A stretch of DNA of 64,000 nt from Streptomyces achromogenes (GCF_030816715.1 NZ_JAUSYH010000001.1:4712001-4776000), one strand, 5' to 3'; shown: positions 1 to 9,176, counted from the first letter of the stretch. Notes: generated from the letters alone by a model not told the origin. Made by a program: numbers and translations.

Positions 1-371
1 ACGAGCCGTTCATCCTCCACCCCGGGGAGTTCGTGCTCGCCTCCACGTACGAGGTCGTCAGCCTCCCCGACGACCTCGCCTCGCGGCTCGAGGGCAAGAG
101 TTCCCTCGGGCGGCTCGGGCTGGTCACCCACTCCACCGCCGGGTTCATCGACCCCGGCTTCTCCGGGCATGTGACGCTCGAGCTGTCCAACCTCGCGACC
201 CTGCCGATCAAGCTGTGGCCCGGTATGAAGATCGGGCAGCTGTGCATGTTCCGGCTCAGTTCGCCGGCCGAGTTCCCCTACGGCAGCGACCGCTACGGGT
301 CCAGATACCAGGGCCAGCGCGGACCGACGGCGTCCCGGTCGTTCCTGAACTTCCACCGGACCCAGGTGTGA
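1..371 (+). CDS. dcd: dCTP deaminase, 3' part (5' end outside window)
   Basis: The frame is open from the first bases (EPFILHPGEFVLAST...) and runs to a TGA at 369-371, so the start lies upstream of the window. dCTP deaminase converts dCTP to dUTP and ammonia (in some actinobacteria on to dUMP) and feeds thymidylate synthesis in the cytosol. The C-terminal family blocks are present: GKSSLGRLGL, then HSTAGFIDPGF, which holds the active-site and trimer-contact region, then the LWPGMKIGQL strand and the YQGQRGPTAS tail that closes over the nucleotide. The visible 122 residues are about two thirds of the usual 190. Assignment is firm; only mono- versus bifunctionality is open. Confidence 0.95.
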   Translation, partial: EPFILHPGEFVLASTYEVVSLPDDLASRLEGKSSLGRLGLVTHSTAGFIDPGFSGHVTLELSNLATLPIKLWPGMKIGQLCMFRLSSPAEFPYGSDRYGSRYQGQRGPTASRSFLNFHRTQV

Positions 372-529
372 GCGACGGCACGGACGACGCGGTACCGGCG
401 CGCGGGACACGCTCGCCGACACGGGAAAGACGCTGAAGCCCGTGCGCGACTTCTGCCTGGACGCCGTCGCAGAGGTGCGCGGCGCCGTCGCCTGCGAGAA
501 GTGACAGTCGCTCGTGTGGAGGCACAGCA

Positions 530-913
530 GTGATAACCGTTGCCCTGGCCTACAACCCGGTCATGCTCGGTCTCCGGTTCATGCTCGAACCGGCTGCCCT
601 GGGCTCCTTCGCGTTCTGGGCCTGGCGGACAACGGCGTCCCCGTGGCGCTGGATCCTGGTCATTGCCCTACCCGTCGTCATCGGCTGGGCATGGGGAACC
701 TTCGCGGTCTCGGGCGACGAGGCGCGTTCCGGGGACACCGAAGTCGAGACTCCTGGCCCGGTGCGGTTGGTGCTCGAACTCGTGGTCTTCTTCGGCGCTG
801 TCGCTGCGTTGCACGCGGCTCACATGCGGCGCACCGCGATAGGGGGCCTGATGATTCTGGTCCTCTTCCACGTCGCCTCGTACGACCGGATCTGGTGGCT
901 GCTCACCCATTGA
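530..913 (+). CDS. YrdB/DUF2568-like small membrane protein
   Basis: This 127-residue protein has four hydrophobic stretches (about residues 10-30, 38-58, 78-97 and 103-120), with a charged loop between the second and third that carries DEARSGDTEVE. Size, topology and the opening ALAYNPVMLGLRFMLE-type motif fit the YrdB/DUF2568 family of unknown function. The GTG start at 530 is chosen because GTGGAGG at 516-522 is a well-spaced ribosome binding site. It stands alone between dcd and a convergent cold-shock gene. No function can be given beyond integral membrane protein. Confidence 0.75.
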   Translation: MITVALAYNPVMLGLRFMLEPAALGSFAFWAWRTTASPWRWILVIALPVVIGWAWGTFAVSGDEARSGDTEVETPGPVRLVLELVVFFGAVAALHAAHMRRTAIGGLMILVLFHVASYDRIWWLLTH

Positions 914-992
914 ACTCGGGCTGAGACTCGCGAATCTCCTCCGGAGTCCACCCTGCCGGTAGCCGCGCGTCTGCCATCCCGTGATGTGGACG

Positions 993-1217
993 TCAGGCCG
1001 GCCGGGGCACGATCTTCACTGCCCGGTAGTCGTAGCCGTCCTGCTTGAAGCCAGGGGCTTCCCATTGGAGATCTACACGTTGCCCCGGCGACAGCGTATG
1101 GAAGCCCTTCGTCTGGATGTCGGAGTAGTGGCCCCAACAGCCGCCGGGTGTCTGGGGAGAGTCGAGTACCCCCCACCCTTCCTCGTCGTACCACTCACGG
1201 ACAGTCGCAGACACCAT
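993..1217 (-). CDS. Cold-shock-domain protein, short and atypical
   Basis: The product has 74 residues. The strand EEGWGVLDSPQTPGGCWGHYSDI aligns with the RNP1 region of cold-shock domains and KGFHTLSPGQRVDLQWEAPG with the following strands. The canonical KGFGFI RNP1 and FVHF RNP2 sequences are changed (GWGVLD, CWGHYSDI), as in the divergent CSD proteins common in Streptomyces. The likely role is single-stranded nucleic-acid binding. Start is ATG at 1217; a GTG one codon downstream is also possible and no strong ribosome binding site decides. It is convergent with the YrdB-like gene. Confidence 0.75.
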   Translation of the reverse strand: MVSATVREWYDEEGWGVLDSPQTPGGCWGHYSDIQTKGFHTLSPGQRVDLQWEAPGFKQDGYDYRAVKIVPRPA

Positions 1218-1266
1218 GCAGCGACTCTACGGGGAGCCGGCTGAGTCGGTCACGCCCTCGGAGTCG

Positions 1267-2010
1267 TCAACGCAGGCGGCGGGCTCGCAGTACCAGGTCG
1301 TCGGTGTGGTGCGTGCCGGCGCCGCCCTCGGGCGCCACCCGTGGCCGCTGCTCGTCCACCTCGACCCTCCAGTCGTCGTCGAGCAGGGCGGCGACCATCG
1401 AGGGCCAGACGTAGTCGGCCGGGTCGAAGCCGCCGTCGTGCGTCTGCCGGGTGTCCATCCCCGCGTGGTGGACGAGCAGCAGCACGCCGCCGGGCGCGAC
1501 GGCCGCGAGCAGTGCCCGCTCGGCCGCGGCGCCGGGAGTGCGCAGCAGGGCCGGGTACTGCGCGGAGACCAGGTCGAAGGAGGCCGGCGGGAGCGCCGCT
1601 TCGGTGAGTTCGGCGTGTACCCAGCGAACGGCGACGCCGGCGTCCCGCGCGTGCCCCGCCGCCCGCTCCAGTGCCACGCCCGAGACCTCGAGCGCGGTCA
1701 CGTCCCAGCCGCCGCGCGCGAGCCAGACGGCGTCCGCGCCCTCGCCGCAGCCGACGTCGAGCACTCGCCCGGGTGTCAGCCCGGCGACCTCGGCCACGAG
1801 GGCGCCGTTGGGCCGGCCGCTCCACAACCGGTGCCGGTCGGCGTATCGGTCGTCCCACTCCGCCCGCACCGCGGGGTCTCCGACGTAACCGTCGTAACCG
1901 TCGCGTGCGTTGTCTTCGTCGTATCCGGTGTGGCCGTCTGCGGCAGCTCGGGGGAGTTCGGGGGCGGGTGTCTCTGCGGTGTTGTCGATCACGGGCCCAC
2001 GGTCGCTCAT
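1267..2010 (-). CDS. Class I SAM-dependent methyltransferase
   Basis: A Rossmann methyltransferase with motif I RVLDVGCGEGADAVWLA, the acidic end of strand 2 (VTALEVSG), motif II/III around FDLVSAQYPAL, and the post-motif strand APGGVLLLVHHAG. The set matches the Methyltransf_25 / TehB-like group acting on small molecules; the substrate is unknown. Residues 1-40 are polar and look disordered. I chose the ATG at 2010 (MSDRGPV); an in-frame GTG at 2061 would add 17 basic residues. It lies downstream of, and in the same direction as, the large secreted protein gene but 175 bp away. Confidence 0.85.
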   Translation of the reverse strand: MSDRGPVIDNTAETPAPELPRAAADGHTGYDEDNARDGYDGYVGDPAVRAEWDDRYADRHRLWSGRPNGALVAEVAGLTPGRVLDVGCGEGADAVWLARGGWDVTALEVSGVALERAAGHARDAGVAVRWVHAELTEAALPPASFDLVSAQYPALLRTPGAAAERALLAAVAPGGVLLLVHHAGMDTRQTHDGGFDPADYVWPSMVAALLDDDWRVEVDEQRPRVAPEGGAGTHHTDDLVLRARRLR

Positions 2011-2066
2011 CGTGGCCCGGTCGCGCGACCTCTGTTGCCGTTCCGGCAAATCGACGTCCACGGGGG

Positions 2067-2086
2067 CCGGGGGACAGCACCCCCGG
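2067..2086 (-). terminator. Hairpin after the FG-GAP gene
   Basis: Perfect 7-bp GC stem (CCGGGGG/CCCCCGG) with a 6-nt loop, about 100 nt past the stop of the minus-strand FG-GAP gene. No T-run follows, as is usual in Streptomyces. It also sits just upstream of the methyltransferase, so a leader role is possible. Confidence 0.35.
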
Positions 2087-2185
2087 TGCCGTAGACGGCC
2101 GTCGGACGGGATTCGACGACGTGCGGCACACGGGTGCTGCCCCTCAGCTCGGCGGTGCGGTCGCCCGGGCGGGGCCCTGAGCCGG

Positions 2186-4423
2186 TCAGAGGACGGTGTT
2201 GAACCTTGAGCCCTCGCCCGCGTAGAGGTCGGTCGTCAGCCGGCTGAACGGGGCTGTGGCCGAGCCGGTCGAGCGGTAGACGTACGTGCCGTTCGGGCCG
2301 TGGGCGACCAGGTCGGGGCGGCCGTCGCCGGTGACGTCGCCGGCGCCGACGAGGTGGGGGAAGGCCTTCCAGCCGGAACCGATCCGGACGCGGGAGGTGA
2401 AGCCGCCCTTGCCGTTGCCCTGGTACATCCACAGGACGCCCGCGGTGTCGCGGGCCACGAGGTCGCCGGCCGTGCCGCCCGCGATGTCGCCGACGGCGGT
2501 GATCCGGTCGTAGATCTGCCAGCCGCCGCCGAGCCGGACGCGGGGGGCGAGGGGGGCGGACGAGCTGCCGGTGCCCTTGTGGAGCCACAGGACGCCGGAG
2601 GCGTCGGCGGCGGCTAGGTCGGACCGCCCGTCCCCGGTGAGGTCACTGCCACCGGTGATCATCTTGTAGGACTGCCAGCCGGCGCTGACCTTGACGCGGG
2701 AGGCGAAGCTGCCCCTGCCGTTGCCCTGGTACATCCACAGGACGCCCGCGGCGTCGCGCGCGACGAGGTCGCCCGTCGGGGTGCCGGCGAGGTTCCCCAC
2801 GGCCGCGATCTGGTTGTAGGCCTGCCAACCGCTGCCGACCCGCGCCCGCTTGGCCACGGTCACCCGGCCGTCCGACGACCAGTCGAAGAGGTCGTCCCGC
2901 CACAGCACGCCGGAGGCGTCCCGCGCGAGGACGTCCGTGGAACCGTTGTCGGTGAAGTCGTGCGGGTTGGCCTGGCGCGAGACCTGGAGGCTTCCCCGGG
3001 CGGTCGCCGGGGCGCCGACGCCGTCGGCCGGGGTGGCGGTGATCTGCCAGGTGTAGGCGCCGTTCGGGGCGCTGACGCCCTCCAGGACGCCGTTCCAGAC
3101 GAAGCCGAAGCGGCTGTCGGAGACCGGCTGGGGCAGGCGCGCGGTGAGCTTCCCGCCGGTGGCGGTGTGGGTGAGCGTGAGGTCCACGGTGGCGTTCGCG
3201 CGGGACAGGGTCCACTCCATCGGGACCGTGGCGCCCGGCTTCTCCAGGCTCACCGCGGTGGGCGCCTTCGACGCGGTCACCTCGACGGCCTTGAGCCGGC
3301 CCGTGTCCGCCACGAGTGTGGTGGTCGGGAGGCCGCCGTCGCCCTCGCGGACACGGAACAGCCCGTCGGCGTCGGCCGTGGCGCCGCGCACGAGCAGGGT
3401 GCCGTCCGGCGCGTGGGCCACGCTGGAGAAGTGCTTCAGCAGGGTGTACGGCGCGGCGGTGGAGTCGGTGAGGCTCAGGGCGTACAACGGGCTCGGCGTC
3501 CCGTCGGCGGCCTTGCCGGGGGCGCCGTAGAGCAGCGTGTCCCGGGTGACGCCGGCGATGACGGCGCCGCTCAGGGAGCTGTCCAGGGCGATCCTCCGGT
3601 GGACGAGCGTCCCGTCCACGACGAGTTCGGTGGCACCGGCCCGGTACTCGACCCAGGTCTCGTAGTCGGCGGTGCGGGCGCCGGTCGAGGCCTGGGTCCA
3701 CGGGGCGGTGTTCGCCCTGCTGCCCGACTCGATCACCGCGTCGCCGCCGACGGTCGTGCGCGTCTTCCAGTACTCGGTCCGGAAGGTCGAGGAGTTGGGG
3801 AAGACCCGGTTGCTGCTCAGGACGATCATCACGTCGCTCGTGGCGGCGACGACCTTGAAGTCGATGCTGTAGGGGTTGGACGAGCGCTTCGTCTTCCGGG
3901 AGACCCCGTCGACATGGGAGAGCTGCCACAGTTCCTGGTAGCCGCCGCTGCCGGTCGGGACCTTCACGAAGAGGTCGTCGCCGACCACGCCGACGAGCTT
4001 CGCGCCGGGCGCGAACTCGGACGCGAGGTCGTAGGACGCGGACCAGGTGGCGCCCTCCCGCATGTCCCGCAGATGGACCGTGCCGCCCCCGTCGCCGGTC
4101 ACGACGACGTCGGAGGCGCTGTCGTACCCCACGGTGCCCGTGCCGATCGGCAGCACCGAGCCGTCCGCGTACCTGTGCCACTCCAGAGCCCTGCCGCCGG
4201 AGTCGTCCACCCGGGTCGTGAGGTATCCGGTGTCGCCGGTGCTGACGACGTCGGCGCCGAGGGGCAGGTTCGCCTCGCCGGCGGTGGCGGTGGCGGCCCC
4301 GGTCGTCACGACGGGAGCGGCCATGGCGCCGGGCGAGACCAGCACGCCGGCGCCGACCGTCACGGCGAGAACGGTGGCGGCGCAGGCGCCGAGGCGACGT
4401 CGGGTGGTGTGTACGGAAGCCAA
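2186..4423 (-). CDS. Secreted FG-GAP/VCBS-repeat protein
   Basis: A 745-residue exported protein. It starts at TTG (4423), with GAGGA about 7 nt upstream, and has a Sec signal peptide (RRRLGACAATVLAVTVGAGVLVSPGAMA, cleavage near residue 36). Residues about 40-400 form a beta-rich region, followed by an Ig/FlgD-like strand pattern (about 400-485). The C-terminal 250 residues hold at least five FG-GAP-like blades, recognised by DLVARDAAGVLWMYQGNG, GDLTGDGRSDL and similar DxTGDGxxDL calcium-binding loops. This is the incomplete beta-propeller seen in many Streptomyces cell-surface or extracellular proteins. No catalytic domain is visible. A terminator separates it from the secreted protein gene upstream (4600-5385). 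Confidence 0.85.
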   Translation of the reverse strand: MASVHTTRRRLGACAATVLAVTVGAGVLVSPGAMAAPVVTTGAATATAGEANLPLGADVVSTGDTGYLTTRVDDSGGRALEWHRYADGSVLPIGTGTVGYDSASDVVVTGDGGGTVHLRDMREGATWSASYDLASEFAPGAKLVGVVGDDLFVKVPTGSGGYQELWQLSHVDGVSRKTKRSSNPYSIDFKVVAATSDVMIVLSSNRVFPNSSTFRTEYWKTRTTVGGDAVIESGSRANTAPWTQASTGARTADYETWVEYRAGATELVVDGTLVHRRIALDSSLSGAVIAGVTRDTLLYGAPGKAADGTPSPLYALSLTDSTAAPYTLLKHFSSVAHAPDGTLLVRGATADADGLFRVREGDGGLPTTTLVADTGRLKAVEVTASKAPTAVSLEKPGATVPMEWTLSRANATVDLTLTHTATGGKLTARLPQPVSDSRFGFVWNGVLEGVSAPNGAYTWQITATPADGVGAPATARGSLQVSRQANPHDFTDNGSTDVLARDASGVLWRDDLFDWSSDGRVTVAKRARVGSGWQAYNQIAAVGNLAGTPTGDLVARDAAGVLWMYQGNGRGSFASRVKVSAGWQSYKMITGGSDLTGDGRSDLAAADASGVLWLHKGTGSSSAPLAPRVRLGGGWQIYDRITAVGDIAGGTAGDLVARDTAGVLWMYQGNGKGGFTSRVRIGSGWKAFPHLVGAGDVTGDGRPDLVAHGPNGTYVYRSTGSATAPFSRLTTDLYAGEGSRFNTVL

Positions 4424-4553
4424 GGAGGTCCTCTGTGACGAGTCGAGTGGTGGCGCGTGCGCGCGTGCCGCTCGATCGGACCTGCGGGGAGGGAGAGGGG
4501 TTGTACGAGTTGCTCGTGATTCTCCGAAGCGCTTCCGGACTCAGGCGGTTCCG

Positions 4554-4586
4554 GGGGGCTTTGGGGGAAGATCCTCCAAAACCCCC
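4554..4586 (-). terminator. Terminator of the 4600-5385 gene
   Basis: Stem GGGGG-n-TTTGG / CCAAA-n-CCCCC with an 11-nt loop, starting 14 nt beyond the stop of the minus-strand secreted protein gene. It insulates the downstream FG-GAP gene. Confidence 0.65.
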
Positions 4587-4599
4587 TGACGTCTCCTGG

Positions 4600-5385
4600 T
4601 CACCTCTTGTGCAGCGCCTTCACGCCGTCGGGCTCGAAGTCGTAGACGTAGTCGTTGAGTCGGAGGCCGTCGACCGCGCCGGTCCACATGAAGTCACGGC
4701 CCTTGCCCACCGAGACCGTCAGGACGGTCGGCTTGGCGTCGCGCGACGTGAACGCGGCTTTGAGCGCGCTGAAGGTGCAGGGGGTGGCGAGCGCGCAACC
4801 CGTCACGGTGCCCGCGTTGCCCGTGAGGAACCAGCCCCCGGTCGTCGTGGCGTCGAGGAACGGGCTCCAGCTGTTCACGGTCGGGGACGCCGCCGGCAGC
4901 CACACCAGAGAGGAGTAGTCGGAGGTGCTGTTCAGGTTCGGGTCGATCTCGATCCTGATGTTCGGCATGTTCGTCACGCCGCCGTACGAGATGTTCTCGC
5001 CCGTCTGGAAGACGTGGAATCCCGCTCGGCGCAGGCTCAGCAGCGACTTGCCGTAGAAGTCCACCTCGTTGCCGAAGTCGACCTTCTCGGTGACCGACGG
5101 ATTCACCCCCGGAGCCGCGCCCACCACCTCGATGCCGAGGCTGCCACGGCCGTACGGCGGCCGTGCGGACGTGCCGGTCACGCCGAACGAGCCGAACGGC
5201 CCGTTGCGCAGCGCGGCGACGGGGGAGCCGATCGTGTTGCGGGTGATCACGCCCCAGTGATCGGCGCGGGCGCGGCCGTCGTCCGTACCGGCGACCGCGG
5301 TTCCCGGAAGGATCATGGCGATGACGGCGACCAGCAGGGCGGCCACGAGCACCGGTCCCCGCCTCAAGACAAAGCGAGCTTTCAC
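4600..5385 (-). CDS. Secreted hypothetical protein
   Basis: The product has 261 residues from GTG at 5385. That start is chosen because GGGAG lies 5 nt upstream and a clean signal peptide follows (VKARFVLRRGPVLVAALLVAVIAMILPGTAVAG, cleavage near residue 33). A longer open frame exists but lacks these signals. The mature part is about 230 residues with regular beta-type alternation, two cysteines (TGCALATPC) probably forming a disulfide, and several Asn/Gly-rich turns. I recognise no family. It looks like a monomeric extracellular protein; function unknown. Confidence 0.7.
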   Translation of the reverse strand: MKARFVLRRGPVLVAALLVAVIAMILPGTAVAGTDDGRARADHWGVITRNTIGSPVAALRNGPFGSFGVTGTSARPPYGRGSLGIEVVGAAPGVNPSVTEKVDFGNEVDFYGKSLLSLRRAGFHVFQTGENISYGGVTNMPNIRIEIDPNLNSTSDYSSLVWLPAASPTVNSWSPFLDATTTGGWFLTGNAGTVTGCALATPCTFSALKAAFTSRDAKPTVLTVSVGKGRDFMWTGAVDGLRLNDYVYDFEPDGVKALHKR

Positions 5386-5529
5386 GCGCACTCCCAGTAC
5401 GAGGTGGTAGGGGGCAGTCACGTTAACTGACGCTCTGTAGTCAACACGGTGCGACATGCAGCTGATGTGACATTTGCGCCCGTCCGTGGCGCGCGGTTCG
5501 TCGCTCTCGGTCATCACTTCGGGGTAGAT

Positions 5530-5563
5530 GAAAGGGCCCTCGCCTTCGCGGCAGGGCCCTTTC
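5530..5563 (-). terminator. Terminator after the Yip1-family gene
   Basis: Perfect 11-bp stem (GAAAGGGCCCT/AGGGCCCTTTC), loop of 12 nt, 51 nt past the stop at 5614. On the minus strand the hairpin is followed by a CATCT stretch rather than a T-run. Confidence 0.65.
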
Positions 5564-5613
5564 ACGTGACTGCCGTGCGTGCCGGTACCGGCAGCCGGCG
5601 CCCGGGGTCGGTC

Positions 5614-6624
5614 CTAGAACGTGCCCAGCTTCACGATCGACAGCAGCGCGATCAGCTGGATCGACGACGCGCCCAGTGCCTTCGGCCACGGCAGGTCGTG
5701 GGAGCGGCTGACCATCATGGTCAGCAGGGCGCCGGCGGCCACCCACGTCGCCCACCCGAGCAGCTGCACGAACGACGCGTCGCCGCCGAAGAACATCGCG
5801 ACGACCAGCCGCGGTGCGTCCGTCAGGGACATGATCAGCATGGAGAGGCCGACGGTGGGCTGCCACGCGCCGTCGCCGCCGAGCTGACGGGCCAGCGTGT
5901 GGGTGACCACGCCCAGCACGAACGAGCTCAGGACCATCGCGACGGCCGTCGTCAGGACGATCGGGACGGCGTTGGAGAGCGTCGCGTTTATGGCGTCCGA
6001 GCGGGCGCCGTCGAAGCCGAAGACCGCGAGCAGGCCGTAGAGGAACGTGACGACGAGGGCGGGGCCCCACATCGTGTAGTCCCGCATCTGGAGGAACGTC
6101 TGCTGGGGGGCGAGGACGATGCCCTTCAGCAGTGCCTTCCAGTGCAGGCGCGGGCCGACCGGGCCGGCCGGCGCCGACCCGGCGTGGTAGGTGCCGCCCT
6201 GGCTGTACTGGTCGTACTGCTGGTGGTCGTCGATCGAGAAGGCCTGGGTGTGGCCCGGGTTGTTCGCGGCGTACGGGTCGTGCGGGACGCCGCCGTGTCC
6301 GCCGGGGCCGCCCGGGGCGCCGTACGGCGCGTCGCCGCCGAAGTACTCCGGCTCCTCGCCGCCCCGGCCGCCGTGGCCGCCGCCGTTCGCCTGCGGCCAC
6401 TGGCCGCCGCCCGCGCCGCCGTACTGCGGGCGCTGCGGGTACGGCTGCTGGGCCGACGGGTAGCCGTAGGACGGCCCGGAGGAACCCGACGGTCCCGCGG
6501 GACCCGACGGTCCTGAGGGCCGCGACGGTCCCTGGGGCGCCTGCTGCCCGTACGGAGGGTGTTGCGGTCGCGTTTGCGGGGCGCGGTTCTCCCGGCCGCC
6601 GCGTCCGATCCTGAATCCAGCCAC
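5614..6624 (-). CDS. Yip1-family membrane protein with Pro/Gly/Tyr-rich N-terminus
   Basis: A 336-residue protein from GTG at 6624 (VAGFRIGRG...). Residues 1 to about 165 are low complexity (Gly, Pro, Gln, Tyr, Ser) with GPSGPAGPSG-type short repeats and are probably a disordered cytoplasmic tail. The C-terminal 170 residues contain five transmembrane segments and the pattern KALLKGIVLAPQQTFLQMRDYTMWGPAL, which matches bacterial Yip1-domain proteins. The role of bacterial members is unknown. A good Shine-Dalgarno is not obvious; GGGAG lies about 16 nt upstream and GAAGG directly upstream. It has its own terminator, so it is probably monocistronic. Confidence 0.8.
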   Translation of the reverse strand: MAGFRIGRGGRENRAPQTRPQHPPYGQQAPQGPSRPSGPSGPAGPSGSSGPSYGYPSAQQPYPQRPQYGGAGGGQWPQANGGGHGGRGGEEPEYFGGDAPYGAPGGPGGHGGVPHDPYAANNPGHTQAFSIDDHQQYDQYSQGGTYHAGSAPAGPVGPRLHWKALLKGIVLAPQQTFLQMRDYTMWGPALVVTFLYGLLAVFGFDGARSDAINATLSNAVPIVLTTAVAMVLSSFVLGVVTHTLARQLGGDGAWQPTVGLSMLIMSLTDAPRLVVAMFFGGDASFVQLLGWATWVAAGALLTMMVSRSHDLPWPKALGASSIQLIALLSIVKLGTF

Positions 6625-6798
6625 GCCTTCGAACGTACCTGCTCCCGCAGGGTGACGCGCCAACGCCGCCGTTCGCGCACGGCTTTGCTGCCGACCTGTG
6701 ACATCCCCTAAGGGGAGTAACGGGGCTGGATCGGGTGGTTCTTCAGGGAGTGTCTCGGGGTGCCGTAGGGGTGTGGAGTGCAGGGCGGAGGGAACGGC

Positions 6799-6833
6799 GA
6801 CGCCCCCGTGTCCGGGTGGGACACGGGGGCGTC
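6799..6833 (-). terminator. Terminator 2 of the EtfD-like gene
   Basis: Perfect 15-bp stem (GACGCCCCCGTGTCC and its complement) with a 5-nt loop, 52 nt past the stop codon at 6885. It is the second of two strong hairpins in tandem. Confidence 0.75.
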
Positions 6834-6851
6834 GGCACGGCCGTCCGGGCT

Positions 6852-6881
6852 GCTCACCGGCCGGTGCGCGGGCCGGTGAGC
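6852..6881 (-). terminator. Terminator 1 of the EtfD-like gene
   Basis: Perfect 11-bp stem (GCTCACCGGCC/GGCCGGTGAGC), loop of 8 nt, beginning 4 nt after the stop codon at 6885. Followed 18 nt later by the 6799-6833 hairpin. Confidence 0.65.
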
Positions 6882-6884
6882 GGG

Positions 6885-9176
6885 TCACTTCACCGGCTGG
6901 GGCTCCGGCTCGCTCTCGCTCTCCGACTCGCCCGCCGGGGGCTCGTCGTCGACCGGGGTCTTGACCGACTCCAGGAGGAGCTGGGAGACGTCCACGACCT
7001 GGATGGACTCCTTGGCCTTGCCCTCGTTCTTCTTGCCGTTGACCGAGTCGGTCAACATGACGAGGCAGAACGGGCAGGCGGTGGAGACGATGTCGGGGTT
7101 GAGGGAGAGGGCTTCGTCGACGCGCTCGTTGTTGATGCGCTTGCCGATCCGCTCCTCCATCCACATCCGCGCGCCGCCGGCGCCGCAGCAGAAGCCGCGC
7201 TCCTTGTGGCGGTGCATCTCCTCGTTCCGCAGACCCGGGACGCTCGCGATGATCTCGCGCGGCGGCGTGTAGATCTTGTTGTGCCGGCCCAGGTAGCAGG
7301 GGTCGTGGTAGGTGATGATGCCCTCGACCGGGGTCACCGGGATCAGCTTGCCCTCGTCGACGAGGTGCTGGAGCAGCTGGGTGTGGTGGATGACCTCGTA
7401 GTCGCCGCCGAGCTGCGGGTACTCGTTGCCGATGGTGTTGAGGCAGTGCGGGCAGGTGGCGACGATCTTCTTCGCCGACTTCGGCTTGGCGGACTCCGGG
7501 ACGACCTTGCCGTCGTCGTCCAGTTCCTCGCCGAACGCCATGTTCAGCGCCATGACGTTCTCCATGCCGAGCTCCTGGAACAGGGGCTCGTTGCCGAGAC
7601 GGCGGGCGGAGTCACCGGTGCACTTCTCGTCGCCGCCCATGATCGCGAACTTGACGCCCGCGATGTGCAGCAGCTCGGCGAAGGCCTTCGTCGTCTTCTT
7701 GGCGCGGTCCTCGAGGGCGCCCGCGCAGCCGACCCAGTACAGGTACTCGACCTCGGTGAGGTCCTCGATGTCCTGGCCGACGACCGGCACCTCGAAGTCG
7801 ACCTCCTTGAGCCACTCCAGGCGCTGCTTCTTCGCCAGGCCCCAGGGGTTGCCCTTCTTCTCCAGGTTCTTGAGCATCGTGCCCGCCTCGGACGGGAACG
7901 CGGACTCGATCATCACCTGGTAGCGGCGCATGTCGACGATGTGGTCGACGTGCTCGATGTCGACGGGGCACTGCTCGACGCAGGCGCCGCAGGTGGTGCA
8001 GGACCACAGGACGTCGGGGTCGATGACGCCGTTCTCCTCGGCGGTGCCGACGAGGGGCCGCTCGGCCTCGGCGAGAGCGGCCGCGGGGACGTCCTTGAGC
8101 TGCTCCGCGGAGGCCTTCTCGTCGCCTTCCATGGTCTTGCCGCCGCCCGCCAGCAGGTACGGGGCCTTGGCGTGCGCGTGGTCGCGCAGCGACATGATGA
8201 GGAGCTTGGGGGAGAGCGGCTTGCCGGTGTTCCAGGCGGGGCACTGCGACTGGCAGCGGCCGCACTCGGTGCAGGTGGAGAAGTCCAGCAGGCCCTTCCA
8301 GGAGAACTGCTCGACCTGGGAGACGCCGAAGACGTCGTCGTCGCCGGGGTCGGTGAAGTCGATCGGCTTGCCGCCGGACGTCATCGGCTGCAACGCCCCC
8401 AGCGCCGTCCCGCCGGTCGCCTCGCGCTTGAACCAGATGTTCGGGAACGCCAGGAAGCGGTGCCAGGCCACGCCCATGTTGGTGTTGAGCGAGACGACGA
8501 TCATCCAGATGAACGAGGTGCTGATCTTCACCATCGCGGTGAAGTAGACCAGCGTCTGGAGAGTGGGGACGCTCAGCCCCTTGAAGGCCAGCACCAGGGG
8601 GTACGAGGCGAAGTACCCGGCCTCGTAGCCGTCCACGTGGTGGAGGGCGCCCTCGAGGCCGCGCAGCGTGTAGATCGCGAGGCCGATGGTGAGGATGACG
8701 TACTCGACGAAGTACGCCTGGCCCGCCTTGGAGCCCGCGAAGCGGGACTTGCGGCCCGGGCGCGACGGCAGGTTCAGCAGGCGGATCACGATGAGCACGG
8801 CGATGCCGAGGATCGTCATGACGCCGATGAACTCGGTGTACATCTCCAGCGGCAGCCAGTCGCCGACGACCGGCAGCGTCCAGTCGGCCTGGAACAGCTG
8901 GCCGAAGGCCTGCGCCAGGGTCGGCGGCAGGGTCAGGAAGCCGACGGCGACGAACCAGTGGGCGAAGCCGACGATGCCCCAGCGGTTCATCCGCGTGTGG
9001 CCGAGGAATTCCCGTACCAGGGTCACGCTGCGCGCGTAGGGGTTGTCGGTCCGGGCGCCGGCCGGGAGCGGCTGGCCCAGCTTGAAGTACCGGACGAACT
9101 GACCGATGGCGCGTGCGAGCAGCGCGACGCCGACCACGGTCAGGACCAGCGACACGATGATCGCGGCGAGTTGCAT
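6885..9176 (-). CDS. Membrane iron-sulfur oxidoreductase, EtfD/FadF type
   Basis: A 763-residue protein from ATG at 9176 with GAGGAG about 9 nt upstream. Residues 1 to about 290 carry the nitrate-reductase-gamma-like membrane domain (six segments, with His residues suited to haem). Two [4Fe-4S] ferredoxin motifs follow (CTECGRCQSQCP near 300, CTTCGACVEQCP near 392). Two CCG domains follow those (CPHCLNTIGNEYP, HDPCYLGRHN, FCCGAGGARMWMEE near 660). This order is that of B. subtilis FadF (YwjF) and mycobacterial EtfD (Rv0338c), which pass electrons from electron-transfer flavoprotein to menaquinone in fatty-acid beta-oxidation. That role is inferred; annotations as heterodisulfide-reductase-like are also common. 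It stands alone, with strong terminators and an inverted repeat in its promoter region. Confidence 0.88.
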   Translation of the reverse strand: MQLAAIIVSLVLTVVGVALLARAIGQFVRYFKLGQPLPAGARTDNPYARSVTLVREFLGHTRMNRWGIVGFAHWFVAVGFLTLPPTLAQAFGQLFQADWTLPVVGDWLPLEMYTEFIGVMTILGIAVLIVIRLLNLPSRPGRKSRFAGSKAGQAYFVEYVILTIGLAIYTLRGLEGALHHVDGYEAGYFASYPLVLAFKGLSVPTLQTLVYFTAMVKISTSFIWMIVVSLNTNMGVAWHRFLAFPNIWFKREATGGTALGALQPMTSGGKPIDFTDPGDDDVFGVSQVEQFSWKGLLDFSTCTECGRCQSQCPAWNTGKPLSPKLLIMSLRDHAHAKAPYLLAGGGKTMEGDEKASAEQLKDVPAAALAEAERPLVGTAEENGVIDPDVLWSCTTCGACVEQCPVDIEHVDHIVDMRRYQVMIESAFPSEAGTMLKNLEKKGNPWGLAKKQRLEWLKEVDFEVPVVGQDIEDLTEVEYLYWVGCAGALEDRAKKTTKAFAELLHIAGVKFAIMGGDEKCTGDSARRLGNEPLFQELGMENVMALNMAFGEELDDDGKVVPESAKPKSAKKIVATCPHCLNTIGNEYPQLGGDYEVIHHTQLLQHLVDEGKLIPVTPVEGIITYHDPCYLGRHNKIYTPPREIIASVPGLRNEEMHRHKERGFCCGAGGARMWMEERIGKRINNERVDEALSLNPDIVSTACPFCLVMLTDSVNGKKNEGKAKESIQVVDVSQLLLESVKTPVDDEPPAGESESESEPEPQPVK

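Noticed and set aside
349..504. Short frame after dcd (ending ...LKPVRDFCLDAVAEVRGAVACEK)
   Set aside because: No start codon with a ribosome binding site and no family recognised; at most a remnant.
5386..5565. N-terminal extension of the secreted protein at 4600-5385
   Set aside because: It contains a terminator hairpin for the neighbouring gene and places the signal peptide 60 residues inside; the GTG at 5385 has the ribosome binding site.
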